Shown here one piece after another: positions 14,114-26,010 of a stretch of DNA of 64,000 nucleotides. The number at the start of each line of letters is the position of its first letter. The stretch's first letter is position 1. Location: positions 62,001-126,000 of the forward strand of contig NW_026570289.1 of NCBI RefSeq assembly GCF_019649055.1. Direction: 5' to 3'. This DNA comes from Paramacrobiotus metropolitanus. Lineage: Eukaryota > Tardigrada > Eutardigrada > Parachela > Macrobiotidae. The notes under the pieces were generated by a model. It was not told where the DNA came from. It did no database searches and worked only from the letters and a program-made list of their open reading frames with translations. The position numbers were made by a program, and so were the translations under genes.

Positions 14114-14703
14114 AGTGAATAATTATAATTATAGCTACGTATTTTCCTAAGTGCAGCACTTTGTTAAATTTAATAAAAAAAATAACAGTTATCATCAGTT
14201 ATTTGTTATCACCAACAAGCAACGCGTACAATACAACTGTCAGATGAGTGCAATAAGATACGGCGAATGTCGACAAGCACACCTACTGTCCGATAAATTT
14301 TCTGATGATTCATTTCCTTAAAGTTTTGAGTTTTGCATTCTGTGCTTGTGTTGGCGGAAGGTACTACTGAAGCACGAATTTTCTTTTAATTTTCCCATGG
14401 TAAGTTCAGGTATACAGAAATGTAAGAATACAAATTCAACATGTAAAGTAAAAGAGCCAAGAAAAATAAAGTTTTGTAACTTAATGTAAGCAAAATGAGT
14501 CAAGAAATGGGTTTAACCGAAGTAATTCCACCATCTGTAAATATCGCGATGAGTATGAAACCTGTCAAGGCAAAATGAAACTAGCAAAAATTTACATTCT
14601 ACAGATCTGCACTTATACTCAATCCAATATTCAAATCACTTTACTTTACGCAAATTTGGCTTATCAACAGTTGAGAAATCTATTCACAGCGACATAAATC
14701 GCA

Positions 14704-16154
14704 TTAGACATACACGGCCAGCGGCTGCAGCTTCTTCGCCAGTTCCATCACCTTCATCAGCAGCGAAGAGTGGCGAGCGGGTGACTTACGAACCACAGTC
14801 TCCAGCTCCGTCATGTATTCCTCGGCATTAGTGTTGTCCATTTCCAGGCCACTGGGTAAAGCGATCCCGCTCATTCCCTCCAAAATGATCTTCAGTGCTT
14901 CTCGCTTGGCTTTCTTCGTATCGTCGACTTTCGATTTCAAAGCATTAACACTATCTGCATTACGCTGTGTCTGTTCGCTCTGTGAGATCAGCCCAGAAAT
15001 GTCAATGTCCAGTTCGTCTGCGGCTTTCTTGACATGTTTCAGTTCACGTTCGCGTTTAGTATTCCACTGCATGAACTCATCCGTCCAAACTGGAATGTGA
15101 AATTCCTGAAGAGAGCCCGCGGCAACGGAATGCACTTTAGCCGGCGGCATGCCCAACAGATCTTCCATGCCGGTGTCCACCTCTTCGGTCTTGCGCTTAC
15201 GGCTGATTACGACCGATTCGGAATCACCGCTGGCATGTTTCTTCCCTCGACGGTTGCTGGTGGAGGAATTCACAGTCGACGGAGTATCGCGATCACGCTG
15301 CACTCGGCTGCGCTTGTCCGATTTTCGTGGAGCAACATCCGTTTCAGAGTTACTGTCGGCGGCGATGGCGAGAAAATTTCGGTAATCATCCGTCTTTTTG
15401 TACTCCTCCATTTCTGCGGCATGTTGTAGCTTCGCCTTGTCAGCCTGTTCCTCGTATATCTGCAAAATTACAAACCCCGATTTGGCAGTCTATAAGCAAA
15501 AACTCAAGCGTTGAAAAATAAGCAAATATAACTTCTTACTACTTCAGCAGTACTATATTTTCTATAAATTACAAACACCGTGCACTTCCCAGCAAATCTT
15601 CGGATTTGCAAAGTTTTTCAAACTCTGTGGCCCAAGGGTGGCTTCTTTAACAAAATCTTCGCAAGAAATGTGAACGCAGAAATGAGAAAACCAACACTTT
15701 TACGCAACCTGAAACTTTACTTTCCCGAAGTACTCGTAGGTGATCTCGGAAAAATATATCCTTTCGAGGCGTACTTTTAACGCATGCTTCTAACAAGTGC
15801 ACATGTATGTACCTTCCTGTCTTCGCTCGACAATGTCCGCCACGCCTGACCAACACGTTTAGTAGTTTCCGCTACCGACAGCACATCTCTTGAATTCCGG
15901 CGTATTTCTTCTTGCTTATCCAGTAGGAACAACAAATAGGCTGAGAGAGGCTTGACTGGAGCATTAGGATCCTTCTTGGCGCGTTTACGTTGCGGATGAC
16001 CACGCGAACGATACGAAAATCCTCGAAATTCGGCAGTATTCGCTTGCTTCATAGCTCCGCCGCTCGTCAATTCTGGGCTGCGAGTCTCCGTGCCGCGACT
16101 TCCGTTTTCTTCTGATCCACTTGTATCCGCAGAAGAAGCACTTACTTTAGACAT
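14704..16154 (-). CDS. HMG20A: HMG20A/B-like HMG-box chromatin protein
   Basis: HMG20 proteins (iBRAF/BRAF35) bind DNA and act with LSD1-CoREST-type histone demethylase complexes. Two exons, 16154-15813 and 15459-14704, are joined across a 353-base intron in phase 0, giving 365 residues. A Ser/Thr-rich N-terminus leads to KRAKKDPNAPVKPLSAYLLF, the start of an HMG box (about residues 60-135). The box ends in EMEEYKKTDDYRNFL, close to the ELEQYQKTEAYKVF of vertebrate HMG20A. A basic linker with KRSR and RKRK clusters follows. The C-terminal part begins FHIPVWTDEFMQW and forms a coiled coil (about 245-310). It ends with a region containing ALPSGLEMDNTNAEEYM, matching the vertebrate C-terminus. 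I cannot tell HMG20A from HMG20B. It is in the same orientation as PINX1. Confidence 0.9.
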
Positions 16155-17434
16155 TCTGGAATTAACGCAAACATACCGTTCACACCATAATTAATATACC
16201 TATTGCACATGTCATTTCTCTATACAGCACACATATACAATCTATACACAGAATAATAATTTATACACAGAATAATAATTTATTGATAGAAACTGAAAGG
16301 ATGTACGATTACTGTCGCTGTTTAAGTTTTTATTATTATTATTTTATTAATAATAATAATTAATATTTTTATTACATGTATAATAATAGATGTATTCTTA
16401 TTATATTATTATTAACAAATTACTGTTATCCATGTGAATTACGCGTGTTTGTGTTTACAGAATCGGCTGCACTTGCATTTTGCAAGCTGCCGAATAAGCT
16501 TGAACAAACCCACAAAACTACACGAATATGTGTTCGTCGTGTTTGTACAAGATTCCCAATCTTATACTGTACTATAGAATTATTTCTAGGCTACATAGAC
16601 GATTTCTTAGATTTAGCTTTAAAGGAAAGAGCAGTTAACCGGCACGATGTAATACTGACTTAAACACCATCGGATAAGATAAATTAATAAGTGATTAAAA
16701 TCTTTACGTCCATAGTTAAAACCATACGTAAAAAAGCATACGTAAACGGCAGCACGAAGGAAGAATCATAAGACTGTGGCTTCAGCTTGTTTGGTGCTCA
16801 ATCAGCATTTACTTACTATTGTTAGAACTTAGTATGTCAGTATTACAGTTACAACTTTTTTCTTCTTGATTTAGTCACTAGTGCAGCATATGTAGTTGGT
16901 ACCCAGTACTACCAACTGAATATCTTTATACTTTTACAGTTTTACTTGAATTAAACTATTAAAGGTAGAACTTTTATTCTTTAGATAAGTACCGTACTAC
17001 ATTCTATTCCTTTCCATCAGCAGTCACTACAACAATCGCAACGCATTCGCCATTCAAACTATTTGTAGAACTAGAAGTACTGTAAGACTTACTTACTTGT
17101 AACTTGTAAGGTAATATTTAGTGATCTTGCGATTATTTGCTAAATAAGTACATTCTCTGTGATGCCCTCATACCTCATTCAATAACTTTCAATGTGCAAG
17201 GTTTGTGCGTGTCTGCGAAGTTTTCTTTAAAGAAAAGCAAAAAAAGTACAGCAAAAGTTGAATTAACCTATAGCAATAAGTACCTAAAACCGAAACGGGA
17301 GAAAGCGTAACATTACAGTAATTACTAATAGTAATTACTATCTATAGACTACTTGTATTCAAAGATCTATTACTCGCTGAACTGAAATTTTCGGTGAATA
17401 CGTGTTTCAGATACTGTACTCTAGAATACACTCC
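16155..17434. other. AT-rich intergenic region upstream of the HMG20-like gene
   Basis: This is the presumed 5' flank of the HMG20-like gene. It contains a perfect 19-base tandem duplication (16243-16261 and 16262-16280) and poly-T/AT runs near 16320-16400. No coding exon is supported. Confidence 0.5.
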
Positions 17435-18171
17435 GGGCTTTGCGTTGCTACTTGTATGCTACACAACTAAGGACCCATCAATAGAAGTTACGCCATGAAC
17501 CCACAATGCGGCGATTTTCGCTGCCGCGCAAATTAGATCTGTGCTTGGGTGAGGGCGGTGCCAAAATGCATACTCGTAAGAGCCTTACGCGTATGTATGT
17601 AACTCACCCCTAGCATGCATACATACACGAAACTGATCGAACTGCCAGTGGATCTCGAAATTTCAAACGCTCGTCTTTCGTTTATTTCTCAGCAGAACTT
17701 CCAAATCATTATATCAAAGATAGTATTAATTTTCAAACTTTTTGGTATACAGCAAGTGGAAATCTATGGCAAATGAAGAAGTTATGGCTGTTTTAGTTTC
17801 TCATAGACTTAGCATAGGATGCAAGCAACGCCTCCTCTACACGGGCCTATGCTTTGTTTACGAGCAAAACAGCCATAACTTCTTGATTTACCATAATTCA
17901 CTATATAAAAAGTTTGAAAATTAATTCTCTATCTTTGATATATCGATTGGGAAGTTCTGTTGAGACAAACGAAAAGAAGCGTGCTGCAAGTTTTGGGATT
18001 GACTGGCAGTCAGGTCATACTTATGTGTTTATGAGCGAGCTGGTCACATCTACACGCGTGCCGCACCAGCTCGTTTTAAGCCATACGCACAAACCAATTT
18101 CGACGGCCGGAAGTCTTACTTATATAGACGGGTGCTAACTTATGTGACATACAAGTTGCAACGCAAAGCCC
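17435..18171. mobile_element. Foldback (MITE-like) element with long imperfect inverted arms
   Basis: The ends are inverted copies: gggctttgcgttgc at 17435 is matched by its complement ending at 18171. Similarity continues inward on both sides with gaps. For example, caaatgaagaagttatggctgtttt at 17769 mirrors the complement of the stretch near 17868-17892, and the stretches around 17690-17745 mirror 17905-17960. Only about 65 bases separate the inner arms. There is no coding sequence and I found no clear target-site duplication. It is probably a non-autonomous DNA element. Confidence 0.7.
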
Positions 18172-18801
18172 CTACTAACCACAGCACCAATAGAAACTTA
18201 CCTTAATGTCGAAACACTGGCATAGTAGGTATTTTCAAACAAAATTTCATAAAATTTTCCACAAATTTAATCACAATCGTTCTATACCTATCATTCAATC
18301 AATTAAAAGTAATTACGGTATGCTGGAAAGTCTAATCCCGCGTTCCAAAGAATCCAAACGATCGGTGTCTTCGTATCTGTATATACGATCTTTAATATGG
18401 CATTGGAAGGCCGAGTGCGACAAAATTGGAACGTGCCTCTTTTAAAAAACGTTTACATGTGTACGCACTAACCATAAGCAGTACTTACTCTAACCATAAG
18501 CACTAACGTAATCAGTACAGACTAGTGAGACTACAGAGCAAGTTTATCTGAAAATTCTGTAATCAACAAGGAAGTACCGACACTTGCAGTTACAATTAAT
18601 TTTTAATTTTTAATTGGCATTTTATTACGTTATTGCAAGTCCGTCTTATCAATTTTATGCATATAATACGAGTCATACGACGTTATATATACGTAGCCAT
18701 TAGTCGTAATAATATTAATGGCTGCCCTCGCACTGCGCTCATTCTTACCCCAAATTCGCTTCTGCACTCTGGCCGCACTCCGCACTCTGGCCCCACTCGG
18801 C

Positions 18802-18980
18802 CAGGGTCAAAAAGAGGGAGGAATTTTGAGAGGGAGGAATTTCTGCGTGGCCAAAAAGAGGAAGGAATTTCTGAAGCGAGGGAGGGAGGAATTTTGATAT
18901 GGTCAAAAAGAGGGAGGAATTTTTTCAAAGTTCAAATAAAGTACTTAGGGACCTCGAACACAGGTCTCCGAGGACGCAAC
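18802..18980 (+). repeat. Left inverted arm of the nested structure
   Basis: It begins cagggtcaaaaagagggagg and ends near the block aggtctccgaggacgcaac. Its reverse complement is at 24532-24710. Short direct words such as gcactctg flank both outer ends. Confidence 0.85.
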
Positions 18981-19000
18981 CAAAGTCTTCTGAATATCAA

Positions 19001-19023
19001 GCAAGCGAGCGAAGCGAGCTTGC
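19001..19023. repeat. Hairpin gcaagc/gcttgc with an 11-base loop, left copy
   Basis: A six-base stem encloses gagcgaagcga. The same loop occurs at 24492-24514 with a different but still complementary stem. Confidence 0.8.
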
Positions 19024-19330
19024 ATTTTATACGTAGGATTTGAGGTTCTCTGTAACACGGAGACCTCGAACCCGGGTTCCTGGGTTCGCCACTGAGTTTT
19101 TGCTGCTAACCTACACAACTCGACACGCTGAGTCGAATCGCATCGAGGAACCCAAGAACCCGGGGTCGAGGTCGCTGGGTCCCCGAGGTCGCCACCGGGA
19201 TTTTGCACTTTTCTGGTACAGTTTAATGTGGCGAGTCTAACCGAAGTACCCGGGTTCGAGGTCTCCTGTTCCCCGAGGTCGCCACCGGGATTTTATGCTT
19301 TTCTGGTGCAGTTTAATGCGGTGAAACTTT

Positions 19331-19809
19331 TAAGTCCAACCAATATCGTAAAAAATTTAAAAACAAATAAAACATTTTTAAATCTTCCTTATTATTTGTC
19401 AATATTCCAAAATATTTTTGTAAGCATTTAAAAGTATTTCTAAGAATTTCTTTAAAATTATTTAAAAATATTATTAAAAACTAAAATTTCTGAATGTTTC
19501 CAGAAATTGCTAATTAATTATGTTAAGTATTTCAAAATGTATTGCTGAAGCTTTGCAGTACATATTTATATGTTTCTAAATATTCCTATGATTTTTCTAA
19601 ATATTAAAAAAATATTTCATAACATTTTTAAAAACATTAGATATTTAATTAAGTTAGAAAAATGTAATCAGTTATTAAATTATAAAAATAAATTGATTGT
19701 TTTAAAATCTTCTTAATACTTTGAATATTTCTGAATACATTTCTAGATATTTCTAAAAATATTTTCCGAATATTTTCGAATATATTAAATATTCAAAGGA
19801 ATAAATCAT
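19331..19809. repeat. AT-rich degenerate array, left part
   Basis: Diverged tandem words close to taaatatttct, about 11 bases long, with no open coding sequence. The same array resumes at 21639 beyond the inserted transposon. Confidence 0.7.
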
Positions 19810-19818
19810 TTAAATTAT

Positions 19819-19983
19819 GGGTACCCTTATAGGCACCCCCTAAAACCCCCGTTTATTATAGGCACCCCTTTTCACACCCCGTTTATTATAGGCACCCTTT
19901 TTGGAATTAAAAGTTATAATAGTATTATGTGAAAGGAAAATAATTCACATATTCCAAAAATTTATTCTATCATTTTATGCAGT
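19819..19983 (+). repeat. Left terminal inverted repeat of the MULE-like element
   Basis: It starts GGGTACCCTTATAGGCACCC. The other end, read as complement, starts GGAAACCGTTATAGGCACCC. Similarity continues through the gtgaaagg and cacatattccaaaaattta blocks. Confidence 0.85.
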
Positions 19984-20038
19984 TGCTATGACCGTAAAAA
20001 ACTTACTTTGAACAAAAGGTCAGTGTCACACGTCACAT

Positions 20039-21348
20039 GTGGAGCCACGTCACATGTGGAGCCTGGCATACCGGCGTGGATTTCGGCTGGTTGGAAACAA
20101 CACAAACAATTTTGCGGAAGCTTTCTTCAGAGCAGTGAAGGCAGCAATTCGAGTTACCAAGCGCACAAGACCGCATCTAGCAGAATGCATCCGGATACTC
20201 TACGAATTTTCCTGCGGATCTGTGCAATCTTCAAATTACCTTGAATACCTACACGACACAAGTTCCATAAAAGTTCATGCACCAGAACATGAAAACCTAT
20301 TCAGCAGCCTTGGAAAGTCGTTGAGTGATTTTGCCAACCGTTTGCTTTTCAAGCAATTGTCGATCATGAAGAAATCTGAATACTTAGTAGAGCGAATTAT
20401 GGGCGGATCTTTGTCGTTGTCAGTCAAGGTAGACAAAGAGAATTCGCAGTTGAAGAATTGGTTACTGATAACAGCAGAGTAATTTTGGAATACGACTGTG
20501 ATTTCTCGTGCTCATATGGACTGATCTGCCGGCACATGATGGCAGTCCACAAGCATAAAGGCGAGCCGATTGTATCCGTTGATGAATGCATAGCACGCCA
20601 TGCGCGCGAGCTAAAGTTTTCCGAACCGTTATATAAGGGAGCGCTGACAAACTCAGAGGCGTACGAAGACGACGACGTATGCGAGATTAAACCAATGAAT
20701 CCCAGACAACGGTACGATGACGCAAGAAGGGCATGCAAACCGGTGATAGCAAATCTGGCCGAACTCTCGCCAGCGCAATTTGAAACGGAAATAGTCCGTT
20801 TTCGAGAAATTCTTGATAACTTCATGGAATCGCTAGAAAATCCAGTGACAAGTACAGCGAGCGCTGATAAAGCTTCAGAAAAGGGCAATAAGGACAGAAT
20901 GGAAGACAAGGGGAAAGATGAAGCTTACCTTACAGTTCGCTTGTATAACAGTATGAATGCTCCGCTGTCGCCGCACGTTCAACTGCAGCTGTCCATGCTG
21001 TACGGGGGCGAACAGAATCCGGTCACCGCAGTGTTTCCGATTGTCCAGCTTCAGTTGCCGGGGTCCAATCAGTGCGGCCCGATGGTGTGTTCCTACATGG
21101 CTGAACTGATCTCTGGAGTATCGCCGGCGAGCACTGTATTCGCGAAAGCCTCAGCGCAAAGGAAATGGTTGGCCGAAGTGTTACAGGCTGAGAAAATCAG
21201 ACGGTGTCCTAAACGGCTTGGAAGGAAGGCAGTGAATGAGCTGATTACCGCGAAAGATGACCTTCTAGTCACAGTAGAAGACGCGATATTAATTCGTTCT
21301 AGGCTGGCTGATTTACCTAACCGTCCTATTATAGGCTGTAAAGCCTGA
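20039..21348 (+). pseudogene. Remnant of a MULE-like transposase with SWIM zinc finger and protease-like tail
   Basis: Two overlapping open frames (20039-20482 and 20458-21348) form one degraded protein. The first carries GNNTNNFAEAFFRAVK, typical of the part after a transposase catalytic core. The second has the SWIM-type finger YDCDFSCSYGLICRHMMAVH. Further on, QLPGSNQCGPMVCSYMAEL resembles the glutamine and cysteine motif of Ulp1/C48-like cysteine proteases found in some transposons. The shift between frames lies near 20460-20480, just before the finger. The DDE catalytic region and the protease histidine are not visible, so the protein is incomplete. Near 20036-20062 the short word cgtcacatgtggagc is duplicated in tandem. 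Confidence 0.75.
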
Positions 21349-21467
21349 TGTACTTGTGATTAACTCGATGCCAGAAAAATTGCTGTACTATTATCCGAAT
21401 AAAACTGCATTACTAATTAAGAATACAAATTTTGTTGTATATAGATATATATATAGTTGTATATGGT

Positions 21468-21629
21468 CTGTTAAAATGATAAAATAAATTTTTGGAATAT
21501 GTGACTTATACTCCTTTCACATAATATTATTATAACTTTTAATTCAAAAAGGGTGCCTATAATTAACAGGGTGTGAAAAGGGGTGCCTATAATAAACGGG
21601 GGTTTTAGGGGGTGCCTATAACGGTTTCC
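21468..21629 (-). repeat. Right terminal inverted repeat of the MULE-like element
   Basis: Inverted copy of 19819-19983 with a few substitutions and small gaps, ending just before the second ttaaattat. Confidence 0.85.
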
Positions 21630-21638
21630 TTAAATTAT

Positions 21639-22700
21639 TTATAAAAATACGAAATAAGTTAGCTATTTTTAAGTGCTTCTGTTATTCTGAATATTTCTTA
21701 AAATATTTCGAAATGTTATTAAATATTCAAACAAATTAGATAATTAAAATAGTTATGCAATTATAAAAATATTTAAAATTTCTAGATCTTCCTAATTATT
21801 CCCCATTCTTGCAAACTACTGCTGAAAGTATTTCTAAATATTTCAAATAGATTTATAAAAATTTTATAATTATTTCTAAATATTTTTGAATATCTCAAAA
21901 TGCTTACTAGAATTCTAAAGAAACTTGTTTAAAGTGTACGAATATTTCTAAATATTGCTGATTTCTTTTAAATGTTTTTAAATATTTCTAATATCTTTAT
22001 GTATATTTATTTTTTCCACAAAATACTATTATTAAAATATTCATTAACGTTTCTCAATATTTCTAAACATTGCTAACTTCTTTTAATGATTCTAGATATT
22101 TATACAGATTTCTTATGTTTATATATATATTTCTGAATGCTTCTTAGAAATGTTTTAAATAATATTCAAAACTCTCTGCAAATATTCTTAAATACTGCTA
22201 AATTCTTCTAAATATTTTTATTTATTTTTATAAATATTTTCAAATAAATTGTTTAATATTTCAGGTACTTATAAGTATTCATGAATTCTTTTAAATGTTC
22301 CTAAATATTTCTAAGTATATTTCTAAAGATTTCAAATACTTTTATTTATGGTTCTTGATATATTTCAAAAATATTTCTAAAAACATTGCTTAAAAAATTC
22401 TAAAAATGTTTCCAAAAATTTGTCTAAAGAAATTTCTAAAAATATTTCTGAAGATATTCCCAAAATATTTCTAAAATATTTCTAAAAATATTTCACAAAG
22501 TTTCAGATCTTGCTATATTCTTCTAAATAGTTCTGAACATTTTTAAGTATATTTCAAATATTTTTAATTATTTCAGAATATGTCTAAATTTTTTTTAATA
22601 TTTTTAACAAATTAAACATTTTTCTAAATATGTCTACATATTTTTGCAAAATTTAATACTTTGAATATTTCTTGATATTTCTAATTATTTTCAATAATTA
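21639..22700. repeat. AT-rich degenerate array, right part
   Basis: Continuation of the tttctaaatatt-type array interrupted by the MULE-like element. No coding sequence. Confidence 0.7.
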
Positions 22701-24531
22701 CGATTACCATCGGTTGATTAAATGATTATGATGATATCTGCATCATTCTACATTATCTTTAACAATTTTACAAATATTTTCCCCACCTTTAGCATTGCTC
22801 CACCACGGTAAATAAGAAATATCTCTTTTAAACCGTGCCTCCATATTGGGGTGGCATATTGATTCTAAATCACCCGTAATTTTCTACTGAATTTGTTTAA
22901 TTGAGAACAACTTAAACTAAAAACTAAGAAAAAATAGATATTCATGTTTACTGATAAAAATTAATTTTCGAATAAAACAAGGAATTTAATGCTGGCGGTA
23001 TACCTACAACATATCGATGCAATAATAGAATTTCGCACGAAGTAACAGGCTTGCACTTGTATTACAGATAAATATTGTGACAATATTATTATGTACCACG
23101 GGAAATTAATACTCTTAAAAAAAATAATTTTGAGACGAGTCATTACTTGCATCAACACCAAAACTACACTAAAATGTTGGTAGGAATAATCATACATTGT
23201 TATCGGGTTTAAAAATAATATCCTGTTATTGTTGCACGTTGCTTTGTGTGCCATTTCTATTGTTTAGATGCCGATTATATGCAAAAAATATACTAGGTGT
23301 TTGAGCTCCTACTGCCCTACACACAGCTGTAATATGGGAGCCGTCCTTGGTGCTGTCTGTGTATTAACGTCGAGAAATGTCTACATATCGCTCGCTTGCT
23401 TTCCCTTAGGGCTGCTGAGACCTATACTAGTATACACAGTTTGAAGGGCTGAGTCGAACTGAAGTACTCCGGCACCTCGAACCCGGGTCCCCAAGGTCGC
23501 CCTCACGACATGTACCTTATATGCACAATGTGATGTTCTGAGTCGAATTAAAGTACTCGGGGATTATCGAAACCGGGTCCCTGAAGTCGCCATCAGGATA
23601 TGCAACTTATATGCACTGTTTGCTTTTCCGAGTCGAACTGATGTGCTCGAGACCTCGAAACCGCGTCCCTCGAACCTACAATTATTTTTAACACATTTCT
23701 GAATATATTTTTGATTATTCTGAAATTAAGTTTTCTGATATTTCTGTAGATATCTTTTAATATTTCTAAATATTTCTAAACTTTTCACAAAAATATCAAC
23801 TTTTCGGTTACCGGATGTCCTGATTTCGGATTACAGTATGTGAACTCATCTAAAACTGAACTTCCACTCGTGAATATTTTGCATTTGATTATCTAAAAAC
23901 CTCAATTCTTAAACAATAAAATTTTACCCATAAACGCACATAAATACCTAAACATGCAAAAAATTTTATTCCCTAGAAACTTCGCTTTTTTTATTTTTTT
24001 AAAATTGTTTAAAATGTTAGGAAACCTAAACAACTAGTAACTTAACAGCTGCATAGATAACAGAATCTTCTAACACCAGAACATCAAATTCGGCCCATAT
24101 GAAACTATCAAATAGCTAAAAATGAACACATCTGAATGGTTCAATATAGATGATAAAATACCTTAGATGTGTTGAGTTACTCGTATGTACTCGTATGTCA
24201 AAAAGCCTAAGTCCGAAGCAAATAATGGGCGGTGACTTGGGGGACTCGGTTCCGAGAACCCTCAGCACTTCAGTCCGACTCAGCACAGCAAAATGCGCAT
24301 ATGTGGTACATATCGTGGTGGCGACCTTGGGGACCCATTTCGAGGACCCCTGGTACTTCAGTTCGAATCAGCCTGTCAAACTATATAGGAACCACCATGA
24401 AATTCGGTGGCGACCCAAAGGTCACGTGGCGACCTAAAGGTCACAGGTACTTCCGGTTCATCGAACCCTCAACATGTCTTGAATTATAAACGCGGGCGAG
24501 CGAAGCGAGCCCGCTTGATGAGAAAATCTCG
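22701..24531. repeat. Mixed spacer with about 70-base tandem units
   Basis: Units near 23430-23690 and 24225-24400 share the words gagtcgaact, ctcgaacccgggtcccc and gtcgcca with those on the left side (19035-19330). Between them lies unremarkable AT-rich DNA. No gene is supported. Confidence 0.5.
24492..24514. repeat. Hairpin gcgggc/gcccgc with an 11-base loop, right copy
   Basis: Same loop, gagcgaagcga, as at 19001-19023. Stem positions 3 and 4 change from A-A to G-G and the opposite strand changes to match. Confidence 0.8.
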
Positions 24532-24710
24532 GTGGCGACCTCGGAGACCTGGGTTCGAGGTCCCTAAGTACTTCATTTGAACTTTGAAAAAATTCCTCCC
24601 TCTTTTTTACCATATCAAAATTCCTCCCTCCCTCGCTTCAGAAATTCCTCCCTCTTTTTGACCACGCAGAAATTCCTCCCTCTCAAAATTCCTCCCTCTT
24701 TTTGACCCTG
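24532..24710 (-). repeat. Right inverted arm of the nested structure
   Basis: Reverse complement of 18802-18980 with only a handful of substitutions. Confidence 0.85.
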
Positions 24711-26010
24711 CACTCTGCACTCCACAAGAAAATATTTTAATTAATTTGCTCAAGTATGCGATTAATAAAGGTCACACGCTGTAATTTTTTTTAAAACTGA
24801 ATTCAATTATTCAAATGTAGGTAAATTCAGGAAGGTGTTTTACGCCCGTTATCGATGTGCTTAAAATGTGAGCCTGATTCTATCAGTACGAGTACGTACT
24901 GTACCGACTGTACTGTATTTTGTCTGATGAGTGCAGTGCTTTGGAAACTGAATTTTTCAGCCTATTTTTGTCCAGTTCTGCGTACCATTCCGGAGAACGC
25001 ACACATACGACAAAATCCGCAAATTTCCTCACCTGCCACTTCTCCGATGGGTTATCCAGGGTCCAAACTCCAAAAATAAAACGGATATCGGTACTATAGT
25101 GACAGTACAGTACAGTAAATTCTGTTATGGTTTATTTGTAAGTAATTAAGCAGTTTTAAATTTTTACCATTTTACTGTGATTGCACACACTCTACCTCCT
25201 GAACTCTGCATTGATCCATTTTTGCAATTTTTGTTGATAATACTTGTTGGGAAACACTTTTGTATGGAATTTTGAAGTGTAGAGTTGGTTTAATACCGTA
25301 TGTATACAGTATTCTTGAATAAGTTCTTGTTTTTTCAGTGTCGCTTGCAGTTGCGTTGTGTATTAAGTACTTACATTCTACTTGCGGCTGTTAGTAGCTT
25401 TGATAGGTGACACAGTGTTGCCCATTGTAACTTGTTCTTGGAAGAAGTGAGAAACTGTTTCGTCGAGATTCTCTGGCGATAATCGACATTTGGCCAAACT
25501 ACATTGCAGCCATCTTGAGCTTGTTGTGAATGTCATTATTATAAATTATTCAATGTAAAACCTGGAACAGCGCGTTGGAATGGTGGATCATGCATTTTTA
25601 AAGATTAATCAGAGGACAACAGTTATTTTTAGTTGGGGTCTTTCTAGTCGCCACTTGATACTTGTGGAATCATAGCGTCGAATTTTGAACCGCTTTGATA
25701 CAAACATACGTACCGCGTCGTACGTTCATGATAGAATTTATCAGGCTGCATTATCGGAAGTTTGATGAGATAAACACAGTGTTCTTTCTATCCGATCCGT
25801 TTAATAATATTGTGGACGTAACTGCACTTCGACTGTGTACGACAGCGTTCTTCTTGTATGAGCTCTGCAGCCTTATCTGCAACATTTGCAAATTCGTTTA
25901 GACTGTCATTGGGTTTATCGGAAATTTCGTACACTAGGCTTCTCACTCGGGCTATACGCTGCCGGAATCGGAAATTCTATATAAGTCCTGTTTGAAGGCA
26001 TTATTCTGAC
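24711..26010. other. 5' flank of the ERK-like gene
   Basis: About 1.3 kb with no supported coding exon. It presumably holds the promoter and 5' UTR of the kinase gene that starts at 26011. The short open frames do not resemble anything I know. Confidence 0.4.

Larger units (their letters stand above)
13129..14703. other. Intergenic region between HMG20-like and PINX1, with palindromes
   Basis: No coding region is supported. It holds three copies of a palindromic hairpin motif (13534-13694), a short run of repeated gtagtctc words before them (13495-13533), and a dispersed 46-base repeat at 14068-14113. Confidence 0.6.
19819..21629. mobile_element. MULE-like DNA transposon with a 9-bp target-site duplication
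   Basis: The element is bounded by perfect ttaaattat duplications at 19810-19818 and 21630-21638. Terminal inverted repeats of about 165 bases (19819-19983 and about 21468-21629) are largely identical. Each holds three spaced TTATAGGCACCC or ATTATAGGCACCC motifs, which may be transposase-binding sites. A 9-bp duplication, long inverted ends and a SWIM-type zinc finger in the coding remnant all fit the Mutator-like superfamily. The catalytic N-terminal part of the transposase is missing, so this copy is non-autonomous. Confidence 0.85.
18802..24710. mobile_element. Nested 5.9-kb repeat structure bounded by 179-base inverted arms
   Basis: The left arm (18802-18980) and right arm (24532-24710) are inverted copies with only a few differences. 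Both contain repeated agggaggaatt(t) words. Inside lie tandem units of about 70 bases (19035-19330, 23430-23690 and 24225-24400) sharing gagtcgaa, cctcgaaccc and cgaggtcgccaccggga. Then come AT-rich degenerate arrays (19331-19809 and 21639-22700). A MULE-like transposon is inserted at 19819-21629. The whole could be a large foldback element or a satellite block. No gene of its own is visible. Confidence 0.65.

Noticed and set aside
14813-15521. Plus-strand open frames opposite the HMG20-like gene
   Set aside because: They lie antisense to well-supported coding exons and show no domain.
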